From Sphingomonas sp. (GTDB lineage Bacteria > Pseudomonadota > Alphaproteobacteria > Sphingomonadales > Sphingomonadaceae): DNA of 64,000 nt. Location of the stretch: the NCBI GenBank assembly GCA_003248865.1, contig QFPK01000004.1:1-64000 (forward strand), given 5' to 3'. This document shows, one piece after another, positions 26,635 to 35,805 of this stretch. The notes below the pieces were generated by a model that was not told the origin of the DNA, made no database searches, and worked only from the letters and a program-made list of their open reading frames with translations. The translations under genes were made by a program, and so were the position numbers. Within the stretch, counting starts at the first letter, position 1, and each line of letters begins with the position of its first letter.

Positions 26635-27153
26635 TCAGTCCGCGGTGGCGGCAATCCGTTCGCTGAGATGCATCAGACAGGCGCGGGAGAACAGCAGCAT
26701 GTTGTGCAGCCGATCGGCGTCGCCTGTCTCCAGCGTGCGGGCGCTGCTGCCGCCGGGGCCAGCGACGGCGTGGCAACAATGCCCGGGCGCGTCGCCATAG
26801 GGGTTGCCCGACGGGCCGGTGGCCCCGGTTTCGCCGATGGCCCAGCGCGCCTTGAAGCGGCTCTGCGCCCGTTCGGCGAGCACGGTGGCATAGGCCTCGG
26901 TCGCGCCGCGCAGGCCCCGCACCTCTTCCCGCTTCAGATCCAGCAGGCGGTGGCGGGCGCGGGGCGTGTAGATCACGCCGCCGCCCAGATAGAAGGCGGA
27001 GGCGCCGGGCACCGTCAGCAGCGCGGCCGAGATCAGGCCGCCGGTGCTGCTTTCGGCAACGGCCAGGCTCTGGCGCCGGGCCATCAGCAGCGCGGCCACC
27101 GCGCGGGCGTCCGAGAGGAGATCGTCGAAGGTCAGGGGATGTCGCCTTGCCAC
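26635..27153 (-). CDS. CinA C-terminal-domain protein (nicotinamide-nucleotide amidase type)
   Basis: About 172 residues consisting only of the CinA C-terminal domain: LAVAESSTGGLISAALLTVPGAS, YLGGGVIYTPRARHRLLD, AIGETGATGPSGNPYGDAPG. Stand-alone proteins of this type (PncC/YgaD) deamidate NMN to nicotinic acid mononucleotide in pyridine-nucleotide recycling. The usual ESCTGG appears as ESSTGG here. The start is uncertain: a GTG at 27153 lies inside the end of the acyl-CoA synthetase gene, giving a 22-base overlap, and no ATG is available before residue 17. Confidence 0.8.
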   Translation of the reverse strand: MARRHPLTFDDLLSDARAVAALLMARRQSLAVAESSTGGLISAALLTVPGASAFYLGGGVIYTPRARHRLLDLKREEVRGLRGATEAYATVLAERAQSRFKARWAIGETGATGPSGNPYGDAPGHCCHAVAGPGGSSARTLETGDADRLHNMLLFSRACLMHLSERIAATAD

Positions 27154-28640
27154 TGGTCGCGGATTTCGCGCTTCAGGATCTTGCCGATGGCGCTGCGGGG
27201 CAGCTCGTCCACCAGCTGCACGGCGGCGAGGCGCTGCACCTTGCCGACCCGCTCGTTGGTGAAGGCGCGCAGTTCCTCCGTATCCGCGCCGGGGGCGACC
27301 ACGAAGGCGACCGGGCTTTCGCCCCATGCGCGCGACGGGATCCCGACGACGGCCACATCCTTCACCGCCGGATGCTCGGCCAGCACCTGCTCGATGTCGA
27401 TCGGATAGATGTTGAAGCCGCCGGAAATGATCATGTCCTTGGCGCGGCCGACCAGCTCGATGAAGCCGTCCGCGTCGCGGCGGGCGAGATCGCCCGTCTT
27501 GATGAAGATGCGGCCGTCGGGGTGCTGCCATTGGGTGGCGCGGGTGGCATCCGGCCGGTTGGCATAGCCCGTCATCGTGGCGGTCGCGGAATAGCCGACG
27601 ATCTCGCCCACCTCGCCGGTCTCGGCGTCGCGGCCGTCCTCCGTCACGATGCGCAGTTCCGCGCCGGGCAGCGGCTGGCCGATGGTGTGCAGCTTGTCTG
27701 GGTAGGCGTGCGCAATCAGCGCGGTGCCGCCGCCGCCTTCCGTCATGCCCCAATATTCCACCAAACCGCCCGGCCAGCGCTTCAGCACATCGGCCTTCAG
27801 CTCGGCCGGGAAGGGGGCGGAGGTGCAGAATTTCAGCTGATAGCTGGAGAGATCGAACCCGTCGAAATCGGGCAGGTCCATGATGCGGCGATATTGCACC
27901 GGCACCAGCATGCTGTGGGTGGCGCGATGCAGTTGGGCGAGTTCCAGGAAGTGCCGCGCATCGAATTTGGGCATCAGCACCAGATGCCCGCCCCAGGCGA
28001 GCGCGGGCAGCGCCGCGACTAGCGTGGTGTTGGAATAGAGCGGTGTGCCGAGCAGGGTGACGGATTCCGGCCCGTAGCCCGCCGCCGCCCCGCCCGCGAG
28101 GTGCGACCAGCGCATCGCCCAGCTGTGGATGATGCCCTTAGGCACGCCCGTGGTGCCGGACGAATAGATGATGTTGAACGGCAGCTTCAGCAGCTCGTCC
28201 TCGGCAATCCGCACCGGATCGGCAGGGGTGGCTTCCAGCCAGTCGTCCAGCGCCTCGATGCGGATTTCGCGGGCCGGGAATTCGATATGGGCCAGCGCCT
28301 GTGCGTTGGCGGCGTCCAGGAACAGCAGCGCTGCGGCGGAATCGCCGACCATGGCCTGCAATTGCTCCGGCGTGGCCGAAGGCGGCATTGGGGCGACGGC
28401 CACACCGGCCATCAGCGCGCCCAGATAGAGCGCGACATAATCCACATTCACATAGCTGATGATGGCGATGGTGCCGCCCACGGGCACGTCTTCGCGTTGC
28501 AGGGTGGCGGCCACCCGGCCCGCGCGCAAGACCAGCTCCGCCCAGGTCAGGCTCTCGCCCTCGACCGTGATGGCCGGGGTGTCCGGCTTCACGGCGGCAT
28601 GACCGCGAACCAGGTCCGCGATGGATTGGAAATCAGTCAA
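27132..28640 (-). CDS. Acyl-CoA synthetase / AMP-dependent ligase
   Basis: About 502 residues. The adenylate-forming enzyme activates a carboxylic acid to acyl-AMP and then the CoA thioester. Core motifs are IIYSSGTTGVPKGIIHS (A3), EYWGMTEGGGG (A5), the KTGDLARRDADGF aspartate (A7), GRAKDMIISGGFNIYP (A8) and the C-terminal lysine in RSAIGKILKREIRDQW (A10). The substrate class cannot be read from sequence; medium or long fatty or aromatic acids are all possible. A TTG at 28640 with GGGAGAG upstream is the best start; an in-frame start at 28700 is possible. It is divergent from the transglutaminase-like gene. Confidence 0.88.
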   Translation of the reverse strand: MTDFQSIADLVRGHAAVKPDTPAITVEGESLTWAELVLRAGRVAATLQREDVPVGGTIAIISYVNVDYVALYLGALMAGVAVAPMPPSATPEQLQAMVGDSAAALLFLDAANAQALAHIEFPAREIRIEALDDWLEATPADPVRIAEDELLKLPFNIIYSSGTTGVPKGIIHSWAMRWSHLAGGAAAGYGPESVTLLGTPLYSNTTLVAALPALAWGGHLVLMPKFDARHFLELAQLHRATHSMLVPVQYRRIMDLPDFDGFDLSSYQLKFCTSAPFPAELKADVLKRWPGGLVEYWGMTEGGGGTALIAHAYPDKLHTIGQPLPGAELRIVTEDGRDAETGEVGEIVGYSATATMTGYANRPDATRATQWQHPDGRIFIKTGDLARRDADGFIELVGRAKDMIISGGFNIYPIDIEQVLAEHPAVKDVAVVGIPSRAWGESPVAFVVAPGADTEELRAFTNERVGKVQRLAAVQLVDELPRSAIGKILKREIRDQWQGDIP

Positions 28641-28747
28641 ATCATCTCTCCCAGGGAACAGCCTGCGCTGTCCGGCGTTAACCTCCCGTGATCCAACCAT
28701 CTGTGATGGCGCCCCGCCATGTCTGCAAGCTGTGAAAGTGAAGGCCC

Positions 28748-29572
28748 ATGCTGATCCAGGCCGGTTTCCATATCGAGATCGACTGCCCCGCCCCCACGCC
28801 GCTGGTGCTGATGCTGAATGTGCATCCGGACCGGCGTGCGGACCTGCTGCACGATGATCGCATCTCCGGGATTCCGGGGGTGCATATGCGGGCCTATCGC
28901 GACGGCTTCGGCAATATCTGCCAGCGGCTGACGGCCCCGGCCGGCCGCCTGTCGCTGAGGTCCGGCTTCCTGATCGAGGACAGCGGCGAGGCGGACCCGG
29001 TGGAACCGGACGCCGCGCAGCATCCCGTGGGCACGCTGCCCGATGACCTGCTGCAATATCTGCTGCCCAGCCGTTATTGCGAGACCGAGGCGCTGATGGG
29101 CTTTGCCTGGGCGCAGTTCGGCCATGTGCCCGAAGGCTGGGCGCGGGTGCAGGCGGTGGTGGATTTCGTGCATCAGCATATCGAGTTCGGCTACCCCCAT
29201 GCCTGGGCGCAACGTACCGCGCTGGGCGCCTTCAACGACCGGCGCGGGGTGTGCCGGGATTTCGCCCATCTGGCGGTCGCGCTGTGCCGCTGCCTGAACA
29301 TCCCCGCGCGCTATGTGAATGGATATCTGGGCGACATCGGCATTCCGCCGGTGGATGCGCCGATGGATTTCAGCGCCTGGTTCCAGGTGTGGCTGGGCGG
29401 GAAATGGCATGATTTCGATGCCCGCCACAATGCGCGCCGGATTGGCCGCATCCTGATTGCGGCGGGGCGCGACGCGGCCGACGTGGCCATGGTGACGGCG
29501 TTCGGGCAGCACAGCCTGGCCCGCTTCGATGTGGTCACCGACGAAGTGCGGCCGCAGCTGCTGCGCGCCTGA
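28748..29572 (+). CDS. Transglutaminase-like family protein
   Basis: 274 residues with an N-terminal beta domain (about 1-90) and a transglutaminase-like core. The active-site cysteine is in RRGVCRDFAHLAVALCR (Cys169). The downstream segment reads FSAWFQVWLGGKWHDFDARHN: the position usually holding the catalytic histidine (HAW) is Ser209, while the aspartate region is present. I believe this S-A-W form also occurs in related proteins of this family, so it may still be a cysteine peptidase-like enzyme. No substrate can be named. It stands alone between oppositely oriented genes. Confidence 0.87.
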   Translation: MLIQAGFHIEIDCPAPTPLVLMLNVHPDRRADLLHDDRISGIPGVHMRAYRDGFGNICQRLTAPAGRLSLRSGFLIEDSGEADPVEPDAAQHPVGTLPDDLLQYLLPSRYCETEALMGFAWAQFGHVPEGWARVQAVVDFVHQHIEFGYPHAWAQRTALGAFNDRRGVCRDFAHLAVALCRCLNIPARYVNGYLGDIGIPPVDAPMDFSAWFQVWLGGKWHDFDARHNARRIGRILIAAGRDAADVAMVTAFGQHSLARFDVVTDEVRPQLLRA

Positions 29573-29581
29573 CCCCGCGCG

Positions 29582-30505
29582 TCAGGCAAGCAGCGCCCTC
29601 AGCGCGGAGACAAGGGCCAGCGGCTGGTCGGCCATCACATGGTGGAAGGCTTCCGGGATCGGCACCAGCCGGCTGCCGGCGGGCAGGCGGCCGACCATGT
29701 CGTCCACCAGCCCGCCATGCACCAGTTCCGAGCGTTCGCCCCACATCAGCGTGACCGGGCATTTCGGCGCCAGCAGCGGATCGAAACCGGACTGCGCCTC
29801 GAACTCGCTCCACAGGAAGGGGTCGAACTTCCAGGTGAAGCCGCCTTCGGTCGGGCGGATCGACAGCCGCGCGATGAAGTCGGCGATATAATCATGGGTG
29901 GTGGGCTGCGGCGGCGCCCAGCGGAAGCGGGCCAGCGCCTCGGCCTCGGTCGCGTAGATGTTGTGCGGCCGGGCATCGCCCCCGGTGCCGCGCGGGCGGC
30001 GGCGCTGCTGCAGATCGAACGGGGTGTCCAGAATGACGGCATGGCCCATCGGTTGGCCCGGTCGGTTGGCGAGCGCCATCATGGGAAAGCCGCCGAAGCT
30101 GTGGCCCACTGTGGTGAACGGCCCGGTTTCCGACAGGCCGGCTGCCTCGGCCACCGCCAGCAGCTCTTCCACGAACAGGTCCATGGTGTAGCGCGGGCGG
30201 TGATCGCTGTTGCCCATGCCGCCCCAGCTGAGCGTGGCGACGCGGTGGGTCGCGGCGAAGAAAGGCGCGATGAAGCGCCACCAGTCCGCATGCGCCCCGT
30301 TGCCGTGCAGCAGCAGCAGGCCCGGCCTGCCGCGCCGCCCCCAGGCCAGCCACTCGATCTCCGCGCCGTCCACCGTCAGCCGGTTGCGCTCGTGTGGGGC
30401 GTCCACGGCCTCGCGGAACCAGGCCGGTGCCGGCGGCGCCGCGCCCTGATAGCGGGCGAGCGGCGGCGCGAGATCGGCGGGGCGCGCGGTCGCGGCCTCA
30501 CTCAT
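29582..30505 (-). CDS. Alpha/beta hydrolase
   Basis: 307 residues with the alpha/beta hydrolase fold. LLLLHGNGAHADWW is the oxyanion-hole His-Gly, VGHSFGGFPMMAL holds the nucleophilic serine, and a late aspartate/histidine pair is in PEAFHHVMADQPL. It is last of three minus-strand genes (thiolase, enoyl-CoA hydratase, hydrolase) and overlaps the hydratase by eight bases, so it probably acts on an ester or thioester in the same pathway. The substrate is not known. Confidence 0.9.
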   Translation of the reverse strand: MSEAATARPADLAPPLARYQGAAPPAPAWFREAVDAPHERNRLTVDGAEIEWLAWGRRGRPGLLLLHGNGAHADWWRFIAPFFAATHRVATLSWGGMGNSDHRPRYTMDLFVEELLAVAEAAGLSETGPFTTVGHSFGGFPMMALANRPGQPMGHAVILDTPFDLQQRRRPRGTGGDARPHNIYATEAEALARFRWAPPQPTTHDYIADFIARLSIRPTEGGFTWKFDPFLWSEFEAQSGFDPLLAPKCPVTLMWGERSELVHGGLVDDMVGRLPAGSRLVPIPEAFHHVMADQPLALVSALRALLA

Positions 30506-31415
30506 AGGGGCGGTCGGTCCACCAGGGGTAGAAATCGGGCATGTTGGCCGAGACCTTGTCGGGATAGACGGCGGGGCGCTTCTCCAGGAAGCTGACCACG
30601 CCTTCCTTTGCGTCGCCCTGCCGCCCGCGGGCGTAGATGGCGCGGCTGTCGATCTTGTGTGCCTCCATTGGATGGTCCGCACCCAGCATGCGCCACAGCA
30701 TCTGCCGCGTCAGGGCGACGGAGACGGGGGCGGTGTTATCCGCAATCTCCCGCGCGAGTGCGATGGCTGTGGGCATCAGCTCTTCGGGGGCCACGACCTG
30801 CCGCACAAGTCCGCCCTCCAGTGCCTCCTCGGCGCCGAACACGCGGCCGGTCGCGCACCATTCCATCGCGCGGCTGATGCCGACGAGGCGGGGCAGGAAC
30901 CAGCTGGAGCAGGCCTCCGGCACGATGCCGCGCCGGGCGAAGACGAAGCCGAACTTCGCAGCGCTGCTGGCGATGCGGATGTCCATCGGCAGCTGCATGG
31001 TCACGCCGATGCCGACGGCGGGGCCGTTGATGGCGCCGATCACCGGCTTCAGGCTTTCGAAGATGCGCAGCGTGCAGCGGCCGCCGCCGTCGCGCACGGC
31101 TTCATGGGCGTAATCCACGGTGCCGTCGGCGCGCACCGGGGAATCCTGGCCGGCCCGGCTGGAGAAATCGTCTCCGCGCGCGTCATAGTCGAAGGTCTTG
31201 GCGCCGGCCGACAGGTCCGCGCCCGCGCAGAAGGCGCGGCCCGCGCCCGTCACGATCACCACCTTCACATCGTCGTTCGCATCGGTCTCGTCGAACGCGG
31301 AGATGATCTCGTGCATCATCCGGCCGGTGAAGGCGTTCAGCTTGTCGGGCCGATAGAGTGTCAGGATGGCGATGCCGTCGGCGATCTCCAGCCGGGTTTC
31401 CTGCCTGTCCGTCAT
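30498..31415 (-). CDS. Enoyl-CoA hydratase/isomerase (crotonase) family protein
   Basis: 305 residues. Crotonase signatures are LTLYRPDKLNAFTGRM, the oxyanion hole in GAGRAFCAGADLS and INGPAVGIGVTMQLPMDIRIA with FARRGIVPEACSSWFLPRLVG, where a catalytic glutamate is expected. It is longer than the usual 260 residues because of an insert at about 85-115 (AGAKTFDYDARGDDF...) and a C-terminal extension (KRPAVYPDKVSANMPDFYP). It probably hydrates an enoyl-CoA in beta-oxidation. Its start overlaps the thiolase stop by one base. Confidence 0.92.
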   Translation of the reverse strand: MTDRQETRLEIADGIAILTLYRPDKLNAFTGRMMHEIISAFDETDANDDVKVVIVTGAGRAFCAGADLSAGAKTFDYDARGDDFSSRAGQDSPVRADGTVDYAHEAVRDGGGRCTLRIFESLKPVIGAINGPAVGIGVTMQLPMDIRIASSAAKFGFVFARRGIVPEACSSWFLPRLVGISRAMEWCATGRVFGAEEALEGGLVRQVVAPEELMPTAIALAREIADNTAPVSVALTRQMLWRMLGADHPMEAHKIDSRAIYARGRQGDAKEGVVSFLEKRPAVYPDKVSANMPDFYPWWTDRPYE

Positions 31416-32581
31416 CACAGCGCCTCCAGGATGGTCACGTTGGCGAGCCCGCCACCCTCGCACATGGTCTGCAGCCCATATTTGCCGCCGCGCGCCTTCA
31501 GCGCATGGATCAGCGTGGTCATCAGCTTGGTGCCGGATGCGCCGAGCGGATGGCCCAGCGCGATGGCGCCGCCGTTCACGTTCAGCTTCGCCGGATCCGC
31601 GCCAAGTTCCTTCAGCCAGGCCATCGGCACCGAGGCGAAGGCCTCGTTCACTTCATAAAGGTCGATGTCGTCGATCTTCATGCCCGCCTTCTTCAGCGCG
31701 ACCCTTGTGGCGTTGATGGGGGCTTCCAGCATCACCACCGGATCCTCGCCGATCACCGTCAGGCTGTGGACGCGGGCGATGGGGTCGAGCCCCAGCTTCT
31801 TCAGACCGGCCTCGTTCACCACCAGCACGCCGGAGGCGCCGTCGCAGATCTGCGAGGAGGTGGCAGCGGTGAGGCGGCCGCCCTCCATCAGCAGCTTCAC
31901 CGATTTCGTGGCTTCCAGCGTCGCCTCGAACCGGATGCCTTCGTCGACCAGATGCTGGACCGGGTTGTTCTCCGCGTCGAGCCCCGTCACCGGCACGATC
32001 TCGGTGGCAAACGCGTTGGCGTTCGCGGCCGCTGCCCCCCGGCGCTGGCTTTCGAAGCCGAATTCGTCGAGCGCGTCCTTCGACAGATCATATTTCTTCG
32101 CGATCATCTCGGCGCCGGCGAACTGGCTGAACTGGATGCCGGGATAGCGCGCCTGCATGGCCGGGCTCATGTAGGTGCCCGCGCCCGCGTCCAGCGCGGC
32201 CTTGAACGGCAGCGCCATCGGCACCCGCGTCATGCTTTCCACGCCCGCTGCGATCACCACGTCCATCACGCCCGACATCACGGTGGCGGCCGCGAAATGC
32301 AGCGCCTGCTGCGAGGAGCCGCACTGGCGGTCGACCGAGGTGCCCGGAACCGACTCGGGCAGCTTCGAGGCCAGCACCGCGTTGCGGGCGACATTGGTGC
32401 TCTGCTGCCCGAACTGGTTCACGCAGCCCATGATCACATCCTCGAACAGGGCCGGATCATGATCCCCCACCAGATCGTTCAGCACCTCAGCGGCGAGGTC
32501 GACCGGATGCCAGTCCCTCAGGCGACCGCCCTTGCGTCCGCCTGCCGTCCGCCGCGCCTTCACGATATAGGCGGTGCCCAT
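31415..32581 (-). CDS. Acetyl-CoA acyltransferase (thiolase)
   Basis: 388 residues. The thiolase cleaves 3-ketoacyl-CoA or condenses acetyl-CoA. The nucleophilic cysteine is in SVDRQCGSSQQALHFAA (Cys87), the GGAIALGHPLGASGTK histidine and the second cysteine in MCEGGGLANV are present, and NEAFASV is the usual N-E-A-F motif. It is the first gene of the thiolase-hydratase-hydrolase operon. The ATG at 32581 starts the family-typical MGTAYIV. Confidence 0.93.
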   Translation of the reverse strand: MGTAYIVKARRTAGGRKGGRLRDWHPVDLAAEVLNDLVGDHDPALFEDVIMGCVNQFGQQSTNVARNAVLASKLPESVPGTSVDRQCGSSQQALHFAAATVMSGVMDVVIAAGVESMTRVPMALPFKAALDAGAGTYMSPAMQARYPGIQFSQFAGAEMIAKKYDLSKDALDEFGFESQRRGAAAANANAFATEIVPVTGLDAENNPVQHLVDEGIRFEATLEATKSVKLLMEGGRLTAATSSQICDGASGVLVVNEAGLKKLGLDPIARVHSLTVIGEDPVVMLEAPINATRVALKKAGMKIDDIDLYEVNEAFASVPMAWLKELGADPAKLNVNGGAIALGHPLGASGTKLMTTLIHALKARGGKYGLQTMCEGGGLANVTILEAL

Positions 32582-32723
32582 AGTTCCGCTCCTTCCCGAA
32601 TGATGTTTCGGGACCAGCATTGCGCGGCCTGTGCGCCGCTGTCCCCTCGCACTCTTGGGGGCTCTTGCGTTCGGCAGGAAAGCGCGCATGGTCCGTGACA
32701 GAAGCAAATGGGGAGACGGGTTG

Positions 32724-34073
32724 ATGCGGAAGCTTCTGGTGGCGCTGCTGCTGGTCTTCGCTGTGGTAGGCGGCGGCTGGCTGTGGCTGAAGGGGCCGAT
32801 CGCAGAGACGAGCGAGGCTGCGCTGAAGGCCTTCCCCATCTATTCCATCGTGCGGGCCCGCAACGAACAGCTGCTGCGCATCGCGCACACCGGGCAGAAC
32901 GGATCGAACCTGCTGATCCACCGCACCAACCTGTCCGGCCCGCGGGACCGCACCGTCACCACCCCCAACAATGACACGCTCTATTCCACGGCCTTCCTCG
33001 ATCTCGCCTCCGGCCCGGTCACGCTGACGATCCCGAAGCTGGACGGCCGCTATGCCAGCGCGGCGGTGATGGATGCCCGCACGGACAATGTGTTCATCCT
33101 GCGCGAGACGGACGAAGGCACCGTCACCATCGAATTCGGCGACGGGCAGGCAGGCGCGGTGCCGCCCGCAGACGGCGAGACGGCGCGGCGCTATCGGGTG
33201 CCGTCGAAGGAAGGCTGGCTGCTGATCCGCACGCTGGTCGACGGCCCGGCCGACCTTCAGGCGGCGCGCAAGGCGCAGGCCGGATTCGTGCTGGACGTGC
33301 CCGAAGGCAGCCGCCGCCCGCAGCGCGAGGCGGTGACTCTGCCGGTGCTGCCCGACCCGGCGATGCTGCTGCGTCGCGCCAATCCGGTGATCGCGGAAAA
33401 CCCCTATCTGGCGGCGCCCGCGCTGGCAGCGACCGGTTATGGCCAGGGCGCGGAGGCCTTCGACAAGCTGCCGGTGTGGCGGCAATGGCTGTGGCGCATC
33501 CTGCTGCCTCGCATCTTCGACAAGCTGAAATCGGGCCTGAACGCCGGTGCGCGCAGCACCGACGACGGCTGGTCCAACCCGCCGCCTGGGATCGGCACGG
33601 CCGAGGCGACGGATGCGGTGCGCTCCGCCGTGGCGCTGGGAGGCCTCGCGGCGCTGCCCAAAAGCGAGGCGACCTACTGGACCGCCGTGCTGGATGCGGA
33701 CCGGCGCGATTTCGACGGCGGCAGCCGCTATCGGCTGACGATACCGGCCGACGTGCCGGTGAATTCCTTCTGGAGCCTGTCGCTGTATGAACGGCTGCCC
33801 GACGGGCGCCTGTTCTTCGTGGACAACCCAATCAACCGCTATGCCGTCGGAAACCGCACGCCGGATCTGAAGCGCAACACGGACGGCAGCCTGACGCTGG
33901 TGATCCAGTCGACGGACCCGGGGCCGGACGTCAACTGGCTGCCCTCGCCGGCCAGCGGCCCGTTCAACCTGACCTTCCGAGCCTATCGGCCGAAAGCAGA
34001 GTTGCTGGAAGGCAAGTGGCGGCTGCCGCCGGTCGAGCGGGAGGGCGAGCAAATGGACGGGCGGGTGGAGTAG
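32724..34073 (+). CDS. DUF1254/DUF1214 domain protein, exported or membrane-anchored
   Basis: 449 residues: an N-terminal hydrophobic anchor or signal (LLVALLLVFAVVGGGWLWL), a DUF1254-like domain with the IVTTPNND-like segment (TVTTPNNDTLYSTAFLDL) and GRYASAAVMDARTDNVF, then a DUF1214-like C-terminal domain (FWSLSLYERLPDGRLFFVDNPINRYAVGNRTPDL and STDPGPDVNWLPSPASGPFNLTFRAY). These beta-rich domains are widespread in Proteobacteria, and their function is not established. It is divergent from the thiolase operon and 33 bases before nadE. Confidence 0.9.
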   Translation: MRKLLVALLLVFAVVGGGWLWLKGPIAETSEAALKAFPIYSIVRARNEQLLRIAHTGQNGSNLLIHRTNLSGPRDRTVTTPNNDTLYSTAFLDLASGPVTLTIPKLDGRYASAAVMDARTDNVFILRETDEGTVTIEFGDGQAGAVPPADGETARRYRVPSKEGWLLIRTLVDGPADLQAARKAQAGFVLDVPEGSRRPQREAVTLPVLPDPAMLLRRANPVIAENPYLAAPALAATGYGQGAEAFDKLPVWRQWLWRILLPRIFDKLKSGLNAGARSTDDGWSNPPPGIGTAEATDAVRSAVALGGLAALPKSEATYWTAVLDADRRDFDGGSRYRLTIPADVPVNSFWSLSLYERLPDGRLFFVDNPINRYAVGNRTPDLKRNTDGSLTLVIQSTDPGPDVNWLPSPASGPFNLTFRAYRPKAELLEGKWRLPPVEREGEQMDGRVE

Positions 34074-34106
34074 GCAAAGCCAGCCACAGCGCCTAAGGCA
34101 AATGCC

Positions 34107-35756
34107 ATGGCCGACATGCTGAAGATCGCCGCCGCCCAGCTGAACCCTTCGATGGGCGATCTGGCCGGCAATGCCACCGCCATGCTGCGCGCCCGCGCCA
34201 GCGCCGCCGATGCCGACCTGATCGTGACGCCGGAGCTGTCCCTCATCGGCTATCCGCCGGAGGATCTGGTGCTGAAGCCCGCGCTGCACGCGGCCGCCAT
34301 GGTGCAGCTGGAGCGGATGGCAGCCGCCACGGCCGACGGCGGTCCGGCGATGCTGGTGGGCACCACCTGGGCCACCGACGCCGGTCTGCACAACGGCTAT
34401 GCCCTGCTGGACGAGGGGCGGATCGCGGGCGTCACGCTGAAATATGACCTGCCCAATTATGGCGTGTTCGATGAAAAGCGCGTGTTCCGCCCCGGCCTCC
34501 TGCCGGAGCCGATCGAATTCCGCGGCGTGAAGCTGGGCCTGCCCATCTGCGAGGACATGTGGACGCCCACCGTGTCCACCCATCTGAAGGCGCGCGGCGC
34601 CGATCTGCTGATCGTGCCCAACGGCAGCCCCTATGAGCTGGGCAAGGAAGAGCGGCGGCTGGCGCTGGCGCAGGACCGCGCGCGGGAAACCGGCCTGCCG
34701 CTGCTCTATGTGAACCGCAGCGGCGGGCAGGACGAGATCGTGTTCGACGGCGGCAGCTTCGCCGTGAACCCCGATGGCGAGCGCATGGCGCGCCTGCCCG
34801 ACTGGGACGAGGCCGTCGTCACGCTGGCATGGCACCGCGCCGGAGGGTTCGCTGCGGCGACGCAGCAGCTGCCGGACAGCTATGAGGAGGAAATCTACCA
34901 CGCGATGCTGGTGGGCCTGCGGGACTATGTGGGGCGCAACCGCTTCCCCGGCGTGGTGCTCGGCCTTTCCGGCGGCATCGACAGCGCGCTGTCGGCTGCT
35001 GTCGCGGTGGACGCGCTCGGCGCCGACAAGGTCTGGTGCGTGATGCTGCCCAGCCGCTTCACCGGCCGCGAAAGCCTGGATGACGCGGCGCTCTGCGCCC
35101 GGCTGCTGGGCGTGAGGCTGGACAATATCCCCATCGAACCCGCCGTCGCCGCCATGGAGATGATGCTGGCGGGGCAGTTCGCCGGCCGGCCGCGCGACAC
35201 GTCGGAGGAAAACGCCCAGTCGCGCCTGCGCATGGTGACGCTGATGGGGCTTTCCAACAAGTTCGGCCACATGCTGCTGACCACCGGCAACAAGAGCGAG
35301 ATGTCGGTCGGCTATGCCACCATCTATGGCGACATGGCGGGCGGCTACAATGTGCTGAAGGATGCCTACAAGACGACGGTGTTCCGCCTCTCCCGCTGGC
35401 GCAACGCGCAGCGGCCCCGGCTGGGGCTGGGGCCGGACGGGCCGGTGATGCCCGACAATGTGATCGCCAAGCCCCCCACGGCCGAACTGCGCGAGAACCA
35501 GCGCGACGACGATTCGCTGCCGCCCTACGACGTGCTGGACCCGATCCTGCACGGCCTTGTGGAAGAGGAGCTGGCGGCGGCCGACATCGTGGCGCGCGGC
35601 ATCGCCGATCTGGAAACCGTGACGAGCATCGAGAGGCTGCTCTACATCGCCGAGTACAAGCGGCGGCAGGCGCCTCCGGGCGTGAAGATCGGCCCGCGTA
35701 ACTTCGGGCGGGACCGCCGCTATCCGATCACCAACGCGTTTCGAACCGGGGGATAG
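34107..35756 (+). CDS. nadE: Glutamine-dependent NAD(+) synthetase
   Basis: 549 residues. It performs the last step of NAD synthesis, amidating deamido-NAD with ammonia from glutamine. The N-terminal nitrilase domain shows the Glu-Lys-Cys triad (Glu43 in TPELSLIGYPPEDL, Lys112 in LKYDLPNYGVFDEKR, Cys148 in LPICEDMW). The C-terminal synthetase has the PP-loop LGLSGGIDSALS (about residues 285-296), TTGNKSEMSVGYATIYGDMAGG and the closing KIGPRNFGRDRRYPITN. Length is typical of the alphaproteobacterial form. Confidence 0.96.
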   Translation: MADMLKIAAAQLNPSMGDLAGNATAMLRARASAADADLIVTPELSLIGYPPEDLVLKPALHAAAMVQLERMAAATADGGPAMLVGTTWATDAGLHNGYALLDEGRIAGVTLKYDLPNYGVFDEKRVFRPGLLPEPIEFRGVKLGLPICEDMWTPTVSTHLKARGADLLIVPNGSPYELGKEERRLALAQDRARETGLPLLYVNRSGGQDEIVFDGGSFAVNPDGERMARLPDWDEAVVTLAWHRAGGFAAATQQLPDSYEEEIYHAMLVGLRDYVGRNRFPGVVLGLSGGIDSALSAAVAVDALGADKVWCVMLPSRFTGRESLDDAALCARLLGVRLDNIPIEPAVAAMEMMLAGQFAGRPRDTSEENAQSRLRMVTLMGLSNKFGHMLLTTGNKSEMSVGYATIYGDMAGGYNVLKDAYKTTVFRLSRWRNAQRPRLGLGPDGPVMPDNVIAKPPTAELRENQRDDDSLPPYDVLDPILHGLVEEELAAADIVARGIADLETVTSIERLLYIAEYKRRQAPPGVKIGPRNFGRDRRYPITNAFRTGG

Positions 35757-35805
35757 ATAGAATGGGTCGTTTCCGCGCGGTTGCGATGCCTGCCGGAACC
35801 GGTCG

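Noticed and set aside
26635..27753. A single 372-codon protein joining the CinA domain to upstream sequence
   Set aside because: The first 200 codons are out of frame with, and antisense in composition to, the acyl-CoA synthetase coding sequence; only the CinA part is protein-like.
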